Shown here piece after piece: positions 1-9,135 of a DNA stretch of 64,000 bases. The notes beneath the pieces were generated by a model. That model did not search any database, had not been told where the DNA came from, and saw only the letters and a program-made list of their open reading frames with translations. The position numbers were made by a program, and so were the translations under genes. Origin of the DNA: Pseudomonadota bacterium (GTDB lineage Bacteria; Pseudomonadota; Alphaproteobacteria; Acetobacterales; Acetobacteraceae). Within the stretch, counting starts at the first letter, position 1, and every line of letters begins with the position of its first letter. The stretch is taken from the NCBI GenBank assembly GCA_021809435.1, contig JAKBAD010000010.1, positions 23,396-87,395 of the forward strand, written 5' to 3'.

Positions 1-2282
1 CCCTTACCCATTCTCTCGGATATCCGCGCATCGGCGCCAAACGCGAGCTGAAATTCGCGCTCGAAGCCTATTGGAAAGGGGCGTCCTCGCGTGAGGCGTT
101 GCAGGAGCTGGGCGCCCAGTTGCGGGCCCGCCACTGGCGCGACCAGTCCGGGCTCGATTTGGTGCCCGTGGGCGAGTTTTCGTTCTACGACCAGGTGCTC
201 GACATGAGCGTCACGCTCGGCAATTTACCCGCCCGCGTGCGGGGGTTTCACGGCGATGCGCTGGATAATTATTTCCGCATTGCCCGTGGCCGCTCGGCCG
301 AGGACCACGCCGCGTGCTGCGGCGTAGCGGCGGGCGAGATGACCAAATGGTTCGACACGAATTACCATTACATCGTGCCTGAATTCGATGCTGGCACCAG
401 TTTCACGCTTAATGCCACGCGCCTGCTCACCCAATTTGGCGAGGCCAAGGCCCAGGGCGTGGCCGCCAAGCCGGTGATCATCGGGCCCGTCACCTATCTG
501 GCGCTTGGCAAGGCCAAGGATGGCACCGACAAGCTCGCGCTGTTGCCCAGACTATTGCCCGCCTATGCCGAACTCCTGGCCGTATTGGCCAATGCCGGCG
601 CCGAATGGGTGCAAATCGACGAGCCCCTTCTGGTCACCGAGCTCGATGCCGCCTGGCGTGACGCCTTCAAGACCGCCTATGCCGCGCTCGACACGGGGGG
701 CGTGAAGCTGCTGCTCGCCACGTATTTCGGAAGGTTGCTGGAAAATCTGCCGCTCCTGGCCGCGCTTCCCGTGCAAGGCGTGCATCTCGATGCCGTCAAT
801 GCCCGTGATGAGGTTGAGGCGCTGGTGGCGGCCTGCCCGCCTGAGCGGGTCATTTCGCTGGGTGTGGTCAATGGCCGCAATATCTGGAAGACCGATCTGG
901 AAGCCGTGCTGGCGTGGCTGGAGCCGGTGGCCGAACGGCTGGGAGACCGGTTGTGGCTGGCGCCAAGCTGTTCGCTGCTGCATGTGCCGGTCGATCTGGC
1001 GTTTGAGCAGAAGCTCGATGGTGAGATCAAACCCTGGCTCGCATTTGCCGTGCAGAAGCTCGAGGAGCTTCTGGTGCTGGCGAAAGCCCTGAACCAGGGG
1101 CGTGGGGCCGTGGCCGCTCAGCTTAGTGCCAATGCGGCCGCCATTGCGGCCCGTCGGTCGTCAAAACGGGTGCATAATCCGGCGGTGAAGGCGGCGGTTG
1201 CAGCTATCACGCCCGCGCTCGGCCGCCGCCAGAGCCCATTTGCCGTGCGCGCGGCCAAGCAGGCGGCTTGGCTCAACCTGCCGCTCTTTCCCACCACCAC
1301 CATCGGCTCTTTTCCCCAGACCAAAGAGATCCGCCAAACGCGCAGCGCCCTCAAGGCCGGTACGCTCGATGAGGCGGCCTATAAAACCGCCATGCGCCGC
1401 GAAATCGCCCATGCCGTGCGCGCACAGGAGGAGCTGGGGCTGGATGTGTTGGTGCATGGCGAGGCCGAGCGCAACGACATGGTGGAGTATTTTGGTGAAC
1501 AGTTGGATGGCTACGCGTTCAGCCAGAATGGCTGGGTGCAGTCTTACGGCTCGCGCTGCGTCAAGCCGCCAATCCTGTTTGGCGATATCAGTCGCCCCAG
1601 GCCGATGACGCTGGAATGGATTGGTTATGCCGCCTCACTCACCGCCAAGCCCATGAAGGCCATGCTCACCGGCCCGGTCACCATTCTCAACTGGTCTTTC
1701 GTGCGCGATGACCAGCCGCGTTCTGTCTCCTGCACCCAACTCGCTTTGGCCATCCGCGCGGAGGTGCAAGACCTCGAAAAAGCCGGGATCCGGATCATCC
1801 AGATCGATGAAGCCGCGCTCCGCGAGGGCCTGCCGCTGCGCCGGGCCGAGTGGCAGGGCTATCTTGACTGGGCCGTCGGCGCGTTTCGCGTCACGGCCAA
1901 TGGCGTGGCGGATGAAACCCAGATCCACACCCATATGTGCTATTCCGAATTCAACGACATCATTCAGGCCATTGCCGGCATGGATGCCGATGTCATCACC
2001 ATTGAAACCTCGCGCTCGGACATGGAACTGCTCGATGTGTTCGAGAGCTTCAAGTACCCCAACGATATCGGCCCCGGTGTCTATGACATCCACGCCCCCA
2101 ACATTCCCGCGCCAGCGCAGATATTGGCGCTGATGAAGAAAGCGGCGGCGCGCATTCCGGCGGAACGCCTGTGGGTGAACCCTGATTGCGGGTTGAAGAC
2201 GCGCCAATGGAGCGAGGTGATGCCCGCGCTCGCCAATCTTGTCGCCGCCGCGCGCACCCTGCGGGCCGAGGCCGCCCAATGA
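1..2282 (+). CDS. metE: Cobalamin-independent methionine synthase MetE (5' end just outside window)
   Basis: Transfers a methyl group from methyl-tetrahydropteroyl-triglutamate to homocysteine, the last step of methionine synthesis. The open frame runs from the window edge (codon phase starting at base 3) and begins [16 protein letters not shown], the conserved MetE N-terminus, so only a few residues are missing; 759 residues are visible against about 753 in E. coli. Zinc-ligand motifs are present: HMC in [10 protein letters not shown] (bases 1923-1949) and the late Cys in [10 protein letters not shown]. An internal TTG at 99 would cut off the conserved N-terminus and is not the start. The stop overlaps the metF start (ATGA), so the two are probably translationally coupled. 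Any upstream riboswitch or regulator site is outside the window. Confidence 0.97.
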   Translation, partial: LTHSLGYPRIGAKRELKFALEAYWKGASSREALQELGAQLRARHWRDQSGLDLVPVGEFSFYDQVLDMSVTLGNLPARVRGFHGDALDNYFRIARGRSAEDHAACCGVAAGEMTKWFDTNYHYIVPEFDAGTSFTLNATRLLTQFGEAKAQGVAAKPVIIGPVTYLALGKAKDGTDKLALLPRLLPAYAELLAVLANAGAEWVQIDEPLLVTELDAAWRDAFKTAYAALDTGGVKLLLATYFGRLLENLPLLAALPVQGVHLDAVNARDEVEALVAACPPERVISLGVVNGRNIWKTDLEAVLAWLEPVAERLGDRLWLAPSCSLLHVPVDLAFEQKLDGEIKPWLAFAVQKLEELLVLAKALNQGRGAVAAQLSANAAAIAARRSSKRVHNPAVKAAVAAITPALGRRQSPFAVRAAKQAAWLNLPLFPTTTIGSFPQTKEIRQTRSALKAGTLDEAAYKTAMRREIAHAVRAQEELGLDVLVHGEAERNDMVEYFGEQLDGYAFSQNGWVQSYGSRCVKPPILFGDISRPRPMTLEWIGYAASLTAKPMKAMLTGPVTILNWSFVRDDQPRSVSCTQLALAIRAEVQDLEKAGIRIIQIDEAALREGLPLRRAEWQGYLDWAVGAFRVTANGVADETQIHTHMCYSEFNDIIQAIAGMDADVITIETSRSDMELLDVFESFKYPNDIGPGVYDIHAPNIPAPAQILALMKKAAARIPAERLWVNPDCGLKTRQWSEVMPALANLVAAARTLRAEAAQ

Positions 2283-3205
2283 ACGCCCTCGCCCCCACCT
2301 TGCGCCGCTGGCTGGCGGGCGAGCGTATCGGGCCGCTGCCCCCGCGTGATGCCGGGCAGCCGCCGCCCGCGCTCTCGTTTGAGTTCTTTCCCCCCAAAAC
2401 TCCCGCGCTCGAGGAGCAGCTCTGGGCGTGCATCCGTCGGCTTGCGCCGCTCGCGCCGCGTTTCGTCTCGGTCACGTACGGCGCGGGCGGCAGCACGCAT
2501 GAGCGCACGCACGCCACCGTCTCACGCCTGATCCGTGAAACCAGCCTGGTGCCCGCCGCCCACCTCACCTGCGTGGGCGCAACGCGCGAGGAGGTGGATG
2601 GCATCGCCCGCGCCTATTGGCAGGCGGGCGTGCGGCATATTGTGGCGCTGCGGGGCGATGCGCCAAGCGGTACGGCTTACGTGCCTCACCCGGGCGGCTA
2701 TGCCTATGCCAGCGATCTGGTCGCGGGGCTGCGCCGGGTCGCCGATTTCGAGGTCTCGGTTGCGGCTTACCCCGAAACCCACCCAGCAGCCGTCAACCCG
2801 GCGGCTGATCTCGATAATCTCAAGCGCAAGCTCGATGCCGGGGCGACCCGCGCCATCACCCAGTATTTTTTCGACAGCGCGACCTATCTGCGCTTTCTCG
2901 ACCGTGCCTTGGCGGCAGGCATCACCGCGCCCATCGTGCCTGGTATCATGCCGGTCTCGAATTTCGAGCAGGCCGCGCGGTTCTCGGCCCTGTGCGGTAC
3001 CAGCGTGCCAGTCTGGCTCAGGGATTTGTTCGAGGGAACCGAGAACGATCCCGAGATCAGGCGCATTGTGGCGAGCATCGTGGCGGCCGAGCAGGTGCGC
3101 ACGCTTCAGGCCAACGGGGTGGATGAGTTTCATTTCTACACCCTCAACCGCCCGGAGCTGACCTACGCCATCGCCCATATTCTCGGTGTGCGCCCGCGCG
3201 GGTAA
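2279..3205 (+). CDS. metF: Methylenetetrahydrofolate reductase MetF
   Basis: Reduces 5,10-methylene-THF to 5-methyl-THF, the methyl donor used by MetE just upstream. 308 aa, close to the usual length. Family motifs are visible: SFEFFPPKT near the N-terminus, [33 protein letters not shown] and the C-terminal EFHFYTLNR. The start is the ATG at 2279, which overlaps the metE stop by 4 bases; the same frame is open further upstream inside metE but that extension is unlike MetF. The pair forms a methyl-cycle operon. Confidence 0.96.
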   Translation: MNALAPTLRRWLAGERIGPLPPRDAGQPPPALSFEFFPPKTPALEEQLWACIRRLAPLAPRFVSVTYGAGGSTHERTHATVSRLIRETSLVPAAHLTCVGATREEVDGIARAYWQAGVRHIVALRGDAPSGTAYVPHPGGYAYASDLVAGLRRVADFEVSVAAYPETHPAAVNPAADLDNLKRKLDAGATRAITQYFFDSATYLRFLDRALAAGITAPIVPGIMPVSNFEQAARFSALCGTSVPVWLRDLFEGTENDPEIRRIVASIVAAEQVRTLQANGVDEFHFYTLNRPELTYAIAHILGVRPRG

Positions 3206-3234
3206 ATGGGTGGCGCGGATTTGTGATCGGGGGG

Positions 3235-3264
3235 TGATCCGTGCCACGGTGGGACGCGTAAAGA
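3235..3264 (+). promoter_or_regulatory. Putative sigma-E (ECF) promoter of rpoE-chrR
   Basis: TGATCC at 3235-3240, exactly 18 bases, then TAAAGA at 3259-3264. This matches the TGATCC/TAA-type promoter recognised by RpoE-ChrR sigma factors of alphaproteobacteria and lies directly before rpoE, so it implies autoregulation. Transcription would begin near 3270, at or beside the proposed GTG start. Confidence 0.6.
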
Positions 3265-3269
3265 GACCC

Positions 3270-3899
3270 GTGAATGCCATCGACACTCCCCTCTTTCTGG
3301 CGCCAAGCCAGACCCGTGTGCCGCCGGTGACGGCGCTGGATGCCGCTGCCCCCGATGCCGCAGCGCTGGCGGCGCTGATCGGGCGGGTCGCCGCCGCCCG
3401 GGATCGCACGGCCTTCGCGGCCCTGTACAAGCATTTCGCCCCGAGGGTGAAGGCCTATCTGGTGCGGGCTGGCATGGTAGGGGGAGAGGCTGAGGATGTT
3501 ACCCAAAACGTCATGCTGACGCTCTGGCGCAAAGCCGAATATTTCGACCCCGCCCGCGCCGGAGCGGCGACCTGGGTGTTCGCGATCGCGCGCAATGCGC
3601 GCATCGACCATGCCCGTCGCAAGCGGGAGGTGGCGATGCCCGATATGGAAGAGCCCGAGGCGCCAGACACCGCCCCCTCAGCCGAAGCCCTGACCCTTGC
3701 CGCCGAGCGTGATACCCGCCTGCGTGGCGCGCTCAACACCCTGACCCCCGAACAACGACAGATCGTGCAGCTCTCTTTTTTCTCAGATACCCCCCATGCT
3801 GCCATTGCCAGCGCGCTCAACCTGCCCCTGGGCACCGTCAAGTCGCGTATCCGTCTTGCCATGGGCAAGCTCCGCGCCGTGCTGGAGGAGGGGCTGTGA
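3270..3899 (+). CDS. rpoE: ECF sigma factor, RpoE (ChrR-partnered type)
   Basis: Extracytoplasmic-function sigma factor, 209 aa from GTG 3270. Region 2 is seen in FAALYKHFAPRVKAYL through AATWVFAIARNARIDHARR and region 4 in TPEQRQIVQLSFF to LPLGTVKSRIRLAMGKLR. It is followed, with a GTGA overlap, by a ChrR-type zinc anti-sigma factor, the arrangement known for singlet-oxygen and organic-peroxide responses in Rhodobacter. The start is uncertain: GTG 3270 has an AAAGAGA-like upstream purine tract, but the predicted promoter would make that transcript leaderless; GTG 3318 or GTG 3327 would give a length closer to characterised RpoE. An open frame reaching back to 3186 into metF is not credible. 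Confidence 0.9.
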   Translation: MNAIDTPLFLAPSQTRVPPVTALDAAAPDAAALAALIGRVAAARDRTAFAALYKHFAPRVKAYLVRAGMVGGEAEDVTQNVMLTLWRKAEYFDPARAGAATWVFAIARNARIDHARRKREVAMPDMEEPEAPDTAPSAEALTLAAERDTRLRGALNTLTPEQRQIVQLSFFSDTPHAAIASALNLPLGTVKSRIRLAMGKLRAVLEEGL

Positions 3900-4528
3900 T
3901 CAAACATCATCCTTCCGCTGAGACATTGTTGTCCCACGCCGCGGGCACTTTGGCGGCCGGTCACGCGCTGGTGGTGGCCGCGCACATAGAAGGCTGCGCC
4001 CACTGCCAGGCCGAATTGGCGCGACTGGAGGCCACGGGCGGCGCGCTGCTCGATGAGATCTCCCCCGCGGCGATGGAGCCGGAGGCTTTCGCCGAGCTGT
4101 TGGCCCGGCTCGATGAGCCCGCCCCGCCGCCGCCGCCCGCGCCCCGCCAAGCCGAGCTCGCCCTGCCTCCCGGGCTGCGCCTGCCCAAAGTGCTCAAAAC
4201 CGCTGAGATTGGGCGCTGGCGGTGGATTGGTCCTGGCGTGCGCCACGCCAAGGTGCGCCTGCCCTGGGCGCGGGAGCAGACCCTCATGCTGCTCCGCGTG
4301 GCGGGCGGGCGGCGGGTTATTCACCACAGCCATGGCGGTGCCGAATTCACGCAGGTGCTCTGGGGTGGGTTTCATGACCATACCGGCCAGTATGGTCCGG
4401 GCGATATTGGTGAAGCCGACGAGACCACCCTGCACCAGCCGGTTGCCGACGAGGAAGGCTGCATCTGCCTCGCATCGCTCGAAGGCGGCTTGCGACTGCC
4501 CTGGCTGAGCCGGCTGTTCGGCGGATAA
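3896..4528 (+). CDS. chrR: ChrR-type zinc-dependent anti-sigma factor
   Basis: Anti-sigma factor that holds RpoE inactive until singlet oxygen or a related oxidant arrives (family knowledge). 210 aa. The N-terminal zinc anti-sigma domain shows HIEGCAHC (HxxxCxxC) and an early His; a proline-rich linker (PAPPPPPAP) leads to a C-terminal cupin with metal-ligand residues in VIHHSHGGAEFTQVLWGGFHDH and the downstream Glu/His cluster. It starts with GTG 3896 overlapping the rpoE stop. An inverted repeat (TTCCCGCC 4532-4539 / GGCGGGAA 4563-4570) follows and may end the transcript. Confidence 0.92.
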   Translation: MIKHHPSAETLLSHAAGTLAAGHALVVAAHIEGCAHCQAELARLEATGGALLDEISPAAMEPEAFAELLARLDEPAPPPPPAPRQAELALPPGLRLPKVLKTAEIGRWRWIGPGVRHAKVRLPWAREQTLMLLRVAGGRRVIHHSHGGAEFTQVLWGGFHDHTGQYGPGDIGEADETTLHQPVADEEGCICLASLEGGLRLPWLSRLFGG

Positions 4529-4611
4529 GTCTTCCCGCCGGCCGGTCAAGCCGCGCCGAGGAGGCGGGAAAATGCTAGGGATTAGCACGTGGTTTCGGCT
4601 ATGGTCGGGCC

Positions 4612-6312
4612 ATGCAAGAGCAGGGTTTGGCGACAGAAATCGCCCGGCTCGTCTGGGCGCAACGCTACCGCCATGGCGGTAGCGCCGAGGCTGATATTGG
4701 CGCGACGTGGCGGCGTGTGGCCCATGCGCTGGCCGCGCCGGAGCGGGTTGACCGCCAAGGCTGGGCCGCGCGCTTTGAGGCCGTATTGCGCGGGTTCCGG
4801 TTTCTGCCGGGGGGGCGCATTCTGGCGGCGGCCGGCACGCCTCGGCGGCTGACCATGCTGAATTGCTTTGTGATGGGTGAAATCGAGGATTCCATCCCCG
4901 GTATCTTCCAGGCCTTGCGCGAAGGTGCCGTGACCATGCAGCAGGGGGGCGGGGTTGGATATGATTTCTCAAGCCTCAGGCCGCGTGGCAGCAAGGCGGT
5001 AAGTGCCGGCGCCATCGCTTCGGGTCCGGTTTCGTTTTTGCCGTTGTGGGACGCCATGTGCGCCACGATCCAGAGCGACAATGCCCGGCGCGGCGCCATG
5101 ATGGGCACGCTGCGCTGCGACCATCCCGATGTGGCGCGGTTCATTACCGCCAAGGCGGAGCCCGGCGCCTTGCCGCATTTCAATCTCTCGCTGCTGATCA
5201 GCGATGCGTTCTTGCGCGCGGTGGCTGAGGATGGGCCCTGGCAGCTGCGGTTTCCGGCCATCCCGCCCGGTCGCGCCGCGCGAGAGGTGCGGGCGCGCGA
5301 TTTATGGGGCGCTTTTCTGAGGGCGGCACTGGCCACGGGCGAACCCGGGGCGCTGTTCATCGATCGCATCAATGATATGAACAATCTGCGCTATTGCGAG
5401 ACGATCAGCGCCGCCAATCCATGCGGCGAGGTGCCGTTGCCGCCTTTCGGGGCCTGTGACCTTGGCGCGCTCAATCTCGCCGCCCTGGTACGCGAACCGT
5501 TCACCCCGGCGGCACGGCTTGATGTGGATGATATCGACCAGATCGTGCCGGTGGCCGTGCGGATGCTCGACAATGTGCTGGACGTAACCCACTACCCGCT
5601 GCCCGCCCAGCGCGCCGAGGCACGGGCGAAACGGCGCATTGGGCTTGGCATCACCGGGCTGGCCGATGCGCTGATCATGCTCGGCCTGCCCTATGACAGC
5701 GAGCCCGCCAGACGCCTTGCCGCGGCCACCATGGCGCGCATCTCCCACCTTGCCTACCGCGCTTCGGTGGCGCTCTCGCGCGAGCGCGGGCCGTTTCCCG
5801 CCTGGCGGCGAGACGCCTATCTCGCAGCCCCTTTCATTCAGGCGCTCCCGGCGCGCTTGCGCGATGATATCGCCCGGCATGGCATCAGAAACAGCCATCT
5901 GCTCGCCATCGCGCCAACGGGCACAATCAGCTTGCTGGCGGGTAATGTTTCCAGTGGCGCCGAACCGGTATTCGCGGCGGACGCCGCGCGCGCCATCCTC
6001 GATGTACTGGGCCGCCGCCAGACGGTTGATGTGGTCGATCATGCCGTGGCCCTGTGGCGCGCGCGCACCAAGGGCGCCGGTTTACCGCCGACCTTCATCA
6101 CCGCGCAGCAATTGCCGGGCGCGGCGCACCTGGCCATGCAGGCGGCGCTGCAGGCGCATGTTGATCAGGCGATCTCCAAGACCATAAACCTTGCCCCGGG
6201 TGTGGATGAGGCAGGGCTTGGCCAGATATTCCTGCGCGCCCACGAGCTGGGCCTCAAAGGCTGCACGGTCTTTCCCGCCGCCGCGGTGCGTGCGGTGATC
6301 ACCGCGCTGTAA
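4612..6312 (+). CDS. nrdJ: Adenosylcobalamin-dependent (class II) ribonucleotide reductase
   Basis: Makes deoxyribonucleotides using an adenosylcobalamin radical. 566 aa. The three catalytic cysteines are visible: C85 (MLNCFVMGE), C271 in NPCGE (thiyl radical) and C282 (FGACDLGALNL); the 11-residue spacing between the last two equals that of the Lactobacillus enzyme (408/419). The nucleotide-binding and substrate loops QQGGGVGYDFSSLRP and APTGTISLLAGN are present. The protein ends soon after GLKGCTVFP and lacks the C-terminal tail with a CxxC redox pair found in many longer NrdJ proteins. Start ATG 4612 has only a weak GGTCGGG before it. No cobalamin riboswitch was seen upstream. Confidence 0.92.
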   Translation: MQEQGLATEIARLVWAQRYRHGGSAEADIGATWRRVAHALAAPERVDRQGWAARFEAVLRGFRFLPGGRILAAAGTPRRLTMLNCFVMGEIEDSIPGIFQALREGAVTMQQGGGVGYDFSSLRPRGSKAVSAGAIASGPVSFLPLWDAMCATIQSDNARRGAMMGTLRCDHPDVARFITAKAEPGALPHFNLSLLISDAFLRAVAEDGPWQLRFPAIPPGRAAREVRARDLWGAFLRAALATGEPGALFIDRINDMNNLRYCETISAANPCGEVPLPPFGACDLGALNLAALVREPFTPAARLDVDDIDQIVPVAVRMLDNVLDVTHYPLPAQRAEARAKRRIGLGITGLADALIMLGLPYDSEPARRLAAATMARISHLAYRASVALSRERGPFPAWRRDAYLAAPFIQALPARLRDDIARHGIRNSHLLAIAPTGTISLLAGNVSSGAEPVFAADAARAILDVLGRRQTVDVVDHAVALWRARTKGAGLPPTFITAQQLPGAAHLAMQAALQAHVDQAISKTINLAPGVDEAGLGQIFLRAHELGLKGCTVFPAAAVRAVITAL

Positions 6313-6330
6313 GGCCGCATACCGGGAGAG

Positions 6331-6744
6331 TCAGACGGGCAGTTTGGGCATCAAGGATTTCAGATGAGCGGCGGTATCGGTCGCGGCGCCTGCATAAAGT
6401 GTGGTGACGGTCCAGCCAAGTTCACGCACAGTGTCTTGCATTTTACGGGCATTGGTCAAAAGGCACTCGGTCTGGTCGTGCATCTGCTCGGTCAGCTTGG
6501 CGTAATCGGGCAGGCCGTTGCGGGCCACGGCATCGCCCCGGAACGACGTGGCCATATGATCCATGATGCTGCGTTGGCACTGATAGATCTGGTTGGCGGC
6601 TTCGGTGAAGGCGTTGTTGGTTTTGGAGAAATAGGTGGTGATGAATTCACTCGCCGGGAAAATCCCGTCATCGTGCGACTGAGCCGCCGCGCGTGGGGGC
6701 TTAACCGTGCTGGCTTTGACATCGAGGGTTTCAAAGTTTGTCAT
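6331..6744 (-). CDS. Phasin-like protein
   Basis: 137 aa, mostly helical, with FITTYFSKTNNAFTEAANQIYQCQRSIMDHMATSF resembling the amphipathic helices of phasin-family (polyhydroxyalkanoate granule) proteins; similarity judged by eye only. The start at 6744 (MTNFETLD) is chosen for the GGAGACCCAC ribosome binding site directly before it; an open extension to 6861 runs through AT-rich upstream sequence. Convergent with nrdJ, 18 bases apart. Could instead be another small coiled helical protein; no PHA synthesis genes are in the window. Confidence 0.6.
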   Translation of the reverse strand: MTNFETLDVKASTVKPPRAAAQSHDDGIFPASEFITTYFSKTNNAFTEAANQIYQCQRSIMDHMATSFRGDAVARNGLPDYAKLTEQMHDQTECLLTNARKMQDTVRELGWTVTTLYAGAATDTAAHLKSLMPKLPV

Positions 6745-6913
6745 GTGGGTCTCCGATGCTGAAAACATGTGGCTGCGGTCTGGTGACCGGCAGCGGGGGA
6801 GCGAGCGCATCATGATTTGCGGCCAGAGATCTATGTCAAAGATCACCGAAATATACAACATGGTTTCAAAAGTTTAAAGATTTTATATGTAACTTTGCTA
6901 GATTTCTGGCGCT

Positions 6914-7591
6914 TCACGCGAAGGGCATGAACGAGATTTCCGTATAAGCGCGTTCCGGTGGGGTGGTGGCAAAGCTCAGCCGGCCATTGAGCAGGCCCGC
7001 AAGGTCTCTGAGAGTCTCCGTGGCGGGGCCTGGAGGCGAGAATGGCGGAATGCTGGCGCGCAGACGCAGAATATTCACGCTGTCGCGTTCGAGCGTCACG
7101 CAAAAATTAAACTCACATGGCGTCGCCATCGCCTCATAGAGGCGCCCCAGCATGAAATTCACCACGATCAGCGCGGTCGCGCGGGTTCGGTAGGCGGGCA
7201 TGACCGCATTGGTGATGCGCAGATCGAACCGGCCGACGCTCAGGCGTGGCGAGAACAGATCAAACACCCCTTCGGCCAGCTCGCAAACATTGGCGCGGCA
7301 TAAGGTCAGATCTTCGTCGCGCAGGCCGGCAAGTTTCTGCAATATCGTGGAAATGCGCTGGGCAACCGGCAGGGCCCAGGGCCAAGTGCCGGATGCGCTG
7401 CCCTCATCGCCAAGCGTGACCAGCCTGACCATCAGTTCCGCGCGGTTCATCGCCTCATGCACCCAAACCGGCTTGAACACAGATTCACCGCTGCGCGCGG
7501 CCGGCACGGTGGCGCCCAGCAACTCCAACAGCACCGCTTGGCCAGAGGGTGATAATGCCCGAGGCGGGCACGCATAAGCCACCTCACTCAT
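6914..7591 (-). CDS. Degenerate HWE/HisKA_2 histidine-kinase-like or phosphotransferase-like protein
   Basis: 225 aa cytosolic protein. WVHEAMNRAELMVRLV resembles the H-box of HWE/HisKA_2 kinases (HxxxN), and RTRATALIVVNFMLGRLYEAM sits where the N-box of the ATPase domain would be, but glycine-rich ATP-binding motifs are not recognisable. By architecture it could be a ChpT-like phosphotransferase or a pseudo-kinase. It starts 8 bases inside the end of the sigma-54 activator gene, so the two are co-translated and probably work together. Family placement is inference from sequence pattern. Confidence 0.5.
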   Translation of the reverse strand: MSEVAYACPPRALSPSGQAVLLELLGATVPAARSGESVFKPVWVHEAMNRAELMVRLVTLGDEGSASGTWPWALPVAQRISTILQKLAGLRDEDLTLCRANVCELAEGVFDLFSPRLSVGRFDLRITNAVMPAYRTRATALIVVNFMLGRLYEAMATPCEFNFCVTLERDSVNILRLRASIPPFSPPGPATETLRDLAGLLNGRLSFATTPPERAYTEISFMPFA

Positions 7592-8672
7592 GACACGGGC
7601 TTTCGGGTGAAGCGGTGGGGGTGGGTGCCAAGCCGGTCCGCTTCATCATCCGGTAAAGCGTCATGCGCGAGATACATAGATCGCGCGCCGCCTGGCTGTG
7701 ATTATGACCGTTCCTGGCTAGAGAGTCCTGCAGCATCGCGCGCTCCGCGGCAGACCCCGGCGGGTGGCGGAGCTTGCCGGCCATCTGGGGCAAGGCGGGT
7801 TCGGGCAGGGCGCGGTGGGCGGGCGTTTCAAGCGCGAGATCGGCCGCCGTAACCTGCGCGCTCTGGCCCATTACCACCGCGCGACGGATGGCCGAGATCA
7901 TTTCCCGGATATTGCCCGGCCAGCTGTGGGTGGTGAGGAGCGCACGCGCTTCGGGGGTGAAGCCGCTCACCTCCCGGCCGAACTCGCCAGCGAATTTATG
8001 CAGAAAAAAGGTCGCAAGCAGTTCCACATCGCCGGCGCGCTCGCGCAGCGCGGGCATGCGCAGCGGCAAGACATTAAGGCGATAATAGAGATCTTCGCGG
8101 AACTGGCCGGTGGCGATGGCGCGCTGCAAATTGACGTGGGTTGCCGATATGATTCGTGCACAAACATGAATCGGTTGATGCCCGCCCACCCGCACGATCG
8201 TGCCCTCCTGCAGGAAGCGCAGCAGATGGCCCTGTAAATCGAGTGGCAGATCGCCGATTTCATCGAGAAACAGGGTGCCTTTATCGGCCATTTCGATCAG
8301 GCCGATCTTGCGCGCGGCGGCCCCGGTGAACGCGCCTTTTTCGTACCCGAACAGTTCAGACGCAATCAGCGATGCCGGCAGTGACGCGCAATTTATAGCG
8401 ACAAACCGGCCATCATGCACAAGCGAGCGCTCATGCAATGCCCTGGCCGCCAACTCCTTGCCGGTGCCGCTCTCACCGGTGATGAGAATGGGCACGCTGG
8501 TCGGCGCCTGGCGCCGGATCTTATCGAACACGGCGCGCATGACCGGGCTGTCGCCGACCATGAACTCGCTCGCCCCCTGCGGGCCAGGCGCGGCGCGGGT
8601 GTGGGTAGATGGCACCAAATCCCAATGTGTGGTTGGCAGGGCAGTGGCGCGCCCGGTATGGTCTCTGTTCAT
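7584..8672 (-). CDS. Sigma-54 interaction domain transcriptional activator (no receiver domain)
   Basis: 362 aa. After a short (about 35 aa) N-terminus there is an AAA+ domain with Walker A GESGTGKE, the sigma-54 contact loop GAFTGA (in FGYEKGAFTGAA), Walker B GTLFLDEIGDLPL and the arginine-finger region FREDLYYRLNVLP, then a C-terminal Fis-type HTH (NHSQAARDLCISRMTLYRMMKR). No receiver domain precedes the AAA+ domain, so activity is probably controlled by a partner, possibly the overlapping downstream protein. Start ATG 8672 has AGGAG seven bases before it. It is divergent from the hybrid sensor at 9136. Confidence 0.92.
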   Translation of the reverse strand: MNRDHTGRATALPTTHWDLVPSTHTRAAPGPQGASEFMVGDSPVMRAVFDKIRRQAPTSVPILITGESGTGKELAARALHERSLVHDGRFVAINCASLPASLIASELFGYEKGAFTGAAARKIGLIEMADKGTLFLDEIGDLPLDLQGHLLRFLQEGTIVRVGGHQPIHVCARIISATHVNLQRAIATGQFREDLYYRLNVLPLRMPALRERAGDVELLATFFLHKFAGEFGREVSGFTPEARALLTTHSWPGNIREMISAIRRAVVMGQSAQVTAADLALETPAHRALPEPALPQMAGKLRHPPGSAAERAMLQDSLARNGHNHSQAARDLCISRMTLYRMMKRTGLAPTPTASPESPCHE

Positions 8673-9135
8673 TCACGGCTCCTGTCCTCGGCTCAAGTCG
8701 TAAGGCGTCATCATGGGCAACGCCGTATCAATGGCCGCTCCTCGCTCGAAGCCGGCCTGTCCGTGGTGGTCAGCCCAAACACTCTTTATGGCATGACGAT
8801 CTACATCGTTCGGTCCCGCCAGGGGGCGCGTTTGGGGTTGCCGGATCGGTTTATCCGGGTCCCTCCTCAACTTGCATGCCGCGCCGTGGTCTTGAACACA
8901 CCGAACTCGCAATAGTGCGTGTGGCTTCCATGAGCTGATCTCGCTTTGTTGTTTTGATTTGATAGATGCCTAGTCTTGATATATTTAATTAACGAATTCC
9001 AAGACTCGGAATTCATCTAGGTAGCTCCCGCGACGTGCATTTTGGTTATTTGCAGGCGAATGCTGCGATTAATGTTTTGTAACCCTGTGTATCTGATCGG
9101 TATCCGGTAGATCGTGCATGGAAAGTTAAATCGAA
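8673..9135. promoter_or_regulatory. 463-bp divergent control region with inverted repeats
   Basis: No gene is supported here. The right half is AT-rich and holds GAATTCC (8994-9000) / GGAATTC (9008-9014) around a 7-base spacer, an overlapping AGTCTTG (8972-8978) / CAAGACT (9000-9006) pair, and outer CCTAG (8969-8973) / CTAGG (9017-9021). The overlapping pairs cannot all form together, so they may be alternative structures or operator half-sites. Further left, CCGGAT / ATCCGG flank a 6-base spacer at 8841-8858. No clear -24/-12 site was found. Confidence 0.4.

Noticed and set aside
4529..4611. Cobalamin riboswitch before the B12-dependent reductase
   Set aside because: The 83-bp gap is too short for the aptamer and has no B12-box; only a simple inverted repeat is present.
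3455..4972. 505-aa minus-strand ORF across rpoE, chrR and nrdJ
   Set aside because: It spans three well-supported plus-strand genes and shows no family motif, only Arg/Pro/Ala-rich sequence.
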